From NCBI GenBank assembly GCA_951828235.1, contig OX639965.1, forward strand, positions 248,001 through 312,000: a stretch of DNA of 64,000 nucleotides, given 5' to 3'. This document shows, piece after piece, positions 62,878-64,000 of this stretch (within the stretch, counting starts at the first letter, position 1; each line of letters begins with the position of its first letter). This DNA comes from an uncultured Gammaproteobacteria bacterium (lineage in GTDB: Bacteria > Pseudomonadota > Gammaproteobacteria > Steroidobacterales > Foliamicaceae). The notes below the pieces were generated by a model, which worked only from the letters and a program-made list of their open reading frames with translations, was not told where the DNA came from and ran no database searches. The translations under genes were made by a program, and so were the position numbers.

Positions 62878-64000
62878 TCAGAAGTTGTACGACGCCCGCA
62901 CGCCCCAGGCCGCCTTGTCGGGAAGCCCGGCGGTCAATATGCGGCGGGGCCCGAGATAGGCGAAGTCATGCAGGATCTGGTAGTTCGTAAAGGTCCTGTC
63001 GTCAAAGACGTTCTTGCCGAACACTTCCACGCGCATCGTGTCGTTCTCGACTCCTGCGCGCACATTCACGCGGTGGCTGTCGCCGGTCTCGGTAAGGTTC
63101 GGGTTTCCGGCAAAGCGGCTGCCTGTCATGATGTAGTCTACGCGGGCGTACCAGTCGTAACGGTCGGTCAGCTGATCCGTATAGGCAAGGCCCAGCGATC
63201 CCTGGTTTTTGGGGTTCTTCTGCGTCTGCTTGCCCAGTCCGTCCACGTTGTTGATGCCGAGCAGGACGGGGCAATGGCTGGTGCACGGGACTCTTACGAT
63301 TTCCGAATCGTTGATGCTGAAGGTGGCGTCAACCCTGAGTTTGTCGGTCAGTGCCAGCGCGCCCTCGAACTCGAATCCATTCAGTTCGATCTTGCCGCCC
63401 ACGGTCGTGAGACCGACGAAGTCGGTGGTTCCGTCGGGGGCCGTTACAAAGGCGCCCGAAGAGCTCTGCGCTTTCCAATCGGCCCAGTACACGGTTGCGG
63501 TTACCCAGGCGCGTCCTTCCATGAGGCTGCCCTTGAGACCCAGCTCAAAGCTGTCCAGTTCTTCTTCCGGTACCGTAAGACCGGCACCGGATTGCTGTTC
63601 GATCTGGTCCAGTTCCTGCTGTGACCGCCCGACCAGGTTCGCATTGAAAGTGCCCGGACGGGTTCCCTGGGCAAAACTGGCATAGAGAGTGATGTCCTCA
63701 GTTGCCTTGTAATCCACGATCACGCGCGGCGTAAAGCTGGTAAAAGTGTCCGACAGTTTCGACGCGCTCGTCGCGCCGCCTTCGGCTACCTTGTCCCATT
63801 GCTGGCGCCCTTCCACGCTCACGCTGAGCTGATCCGTCAAGTCATATCCGACTGAACCGAACAGGCCCGTCGTCCGGATGTCCCACGAGTTGCCGACACC
63901 CAGTCCCTGTGTCCAGAAAAGAAACTTCAGGCCCGTGGAGCGCACGCCGGTGGTGTCGAAATAATTGGCGCCCAACTGCCACCGCCAGCGCCCCTGGTCC
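62878..64000 (-). CDS. TonB-dependent receptor, C-terminal part (cut by window end)
   Basis: C-terminal part of a TonB receptor; about 373 codons are in the window, and the frame continues without a stop past the right edge. Barrel motifs include ASFAQGTRPGTFNANLVG, LDSFELGLKGSLMEGRAWV and FEGALALTDKLRVDATFS, and it ends in GVRASYNF with terminal Phe. The plug and signal are outside. It is the upstream gene of a unit with the Tat-exported M24 protein, so the ligand could be a peptide-derived compound. Confidence 0.92.
   Translation of the reverse strand, partial: DQGRWRWQLGANYFDTTGVRSTGLKFLFWTQGLGVGNSWDIRTTGLFGSVGYDLTDQLSVSVEGRQQWDKVAEGGATSASKLSDTFTSFTPRVIVDYKATEDITLYASFAQGTRPGTFNANLVGRSQQELDQIEQQSGAGLTVPEEELDSFELGLKGSLMEGRAWVTATVYWADWKAQSSSGAFVTAPDGTTDFVGLTTVGGKIELNGFEFEGALALTDKLRVDATFSINDSEIVRVPCTSHCPVLLGINNVDGLGKQTQKNPKNQGSLGLAYTDQLTDRYDWYARVDYIMTGSRFAGNPNLTETGDSHRVNVRAGVENDTMRVEVFGKNVFDDRTFTNYQILHDFAYLGPRRILTAGLPDKAAWGVRASYNF

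Overview
This is a GC-rich chromosomal window, almost certainly from a Gammaproteobacterium and probably an uncultured marine or host-associated one. The taxonomic hints are a complete parE-parC pair, xseB, a katG of usual length, a tRNA-Arg(ACG) with an encoded CCA end, and very many TonB-dependent receptors: four complete and one cut by the window end. Genes are packed tightly, with many 1-4 bp start/stop overlaps and no stretch over 300 bp without a gene. I see no prophage, IS element, integron or CRISPR array.

Left part (1-18.2 kb): an apparent uptake-and-catabolism island. It has an aldehyde dehydrogenase cut by the left edge, a four-gene dipeptide-type ABC transporter operon without a substrate-binding protein, an MmgE/PrpD protein, an arylmalonate-decarboxylase-like protein, two FAD hydroxylases, an HpaB-like monooxygenase, a Rieske oxygenase alpha subunit, a nitrilase-superfamily protein, an MFS exporter and a TonB receptor. 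Together these suggest uptake and oxidation of an aromatic, possibly amide- or acid-bearing, compound; the substrate is unknown. Two of the enzymes lack the expected catalytic cysteine.

Middle (18.2-41.5 kb): a second TonB receptor, an SDR whose only plausible start is ATA, two VapBC-type modules and one Xre-RES module, an orphan von Willebrand A protein beside a DUF899 protein, an OsmC protein, a coiled-coil lipoprotein, an L-fuconate dehydratase/lactonase pair with a thymidylate-kinase-like gene, an alpha/beta hydrolase, a DUF3604 protein, a PepSY protein, two serine beta-lactamase-fold hydrolases (one with Arg in place of the catalytic Lys), a ChaN/EreA-like lipoprotein with a probable 3' frameshift, a HAD phosphatase and a divergent Fic protein.

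Right part (41.5-64 kb): a compact three-gene unit (small unknown protein, Tat-exported methyltransferase, TonB receptor) preceded by a perfect 25-bp palindrome; tRNA-Arg; an HpaE-like dehydrogenase followed by a fused double nitrilase whose first domain looks dead; parE-parC; katG; a VOC protein; xseB; a secreted M19 dipeptidase; and two more TonB receptors, the last followed by a Tat-exported M24 peptidase-like protein.

The strongest candidates for undescribed biology are the small protein/Tat methyltransferase/TonB receptor operon with its palindrome, the catabolic island with its cysteine-less enzymes, and the double nitrilase. All functions are read by eye from motifs; no database search was run.
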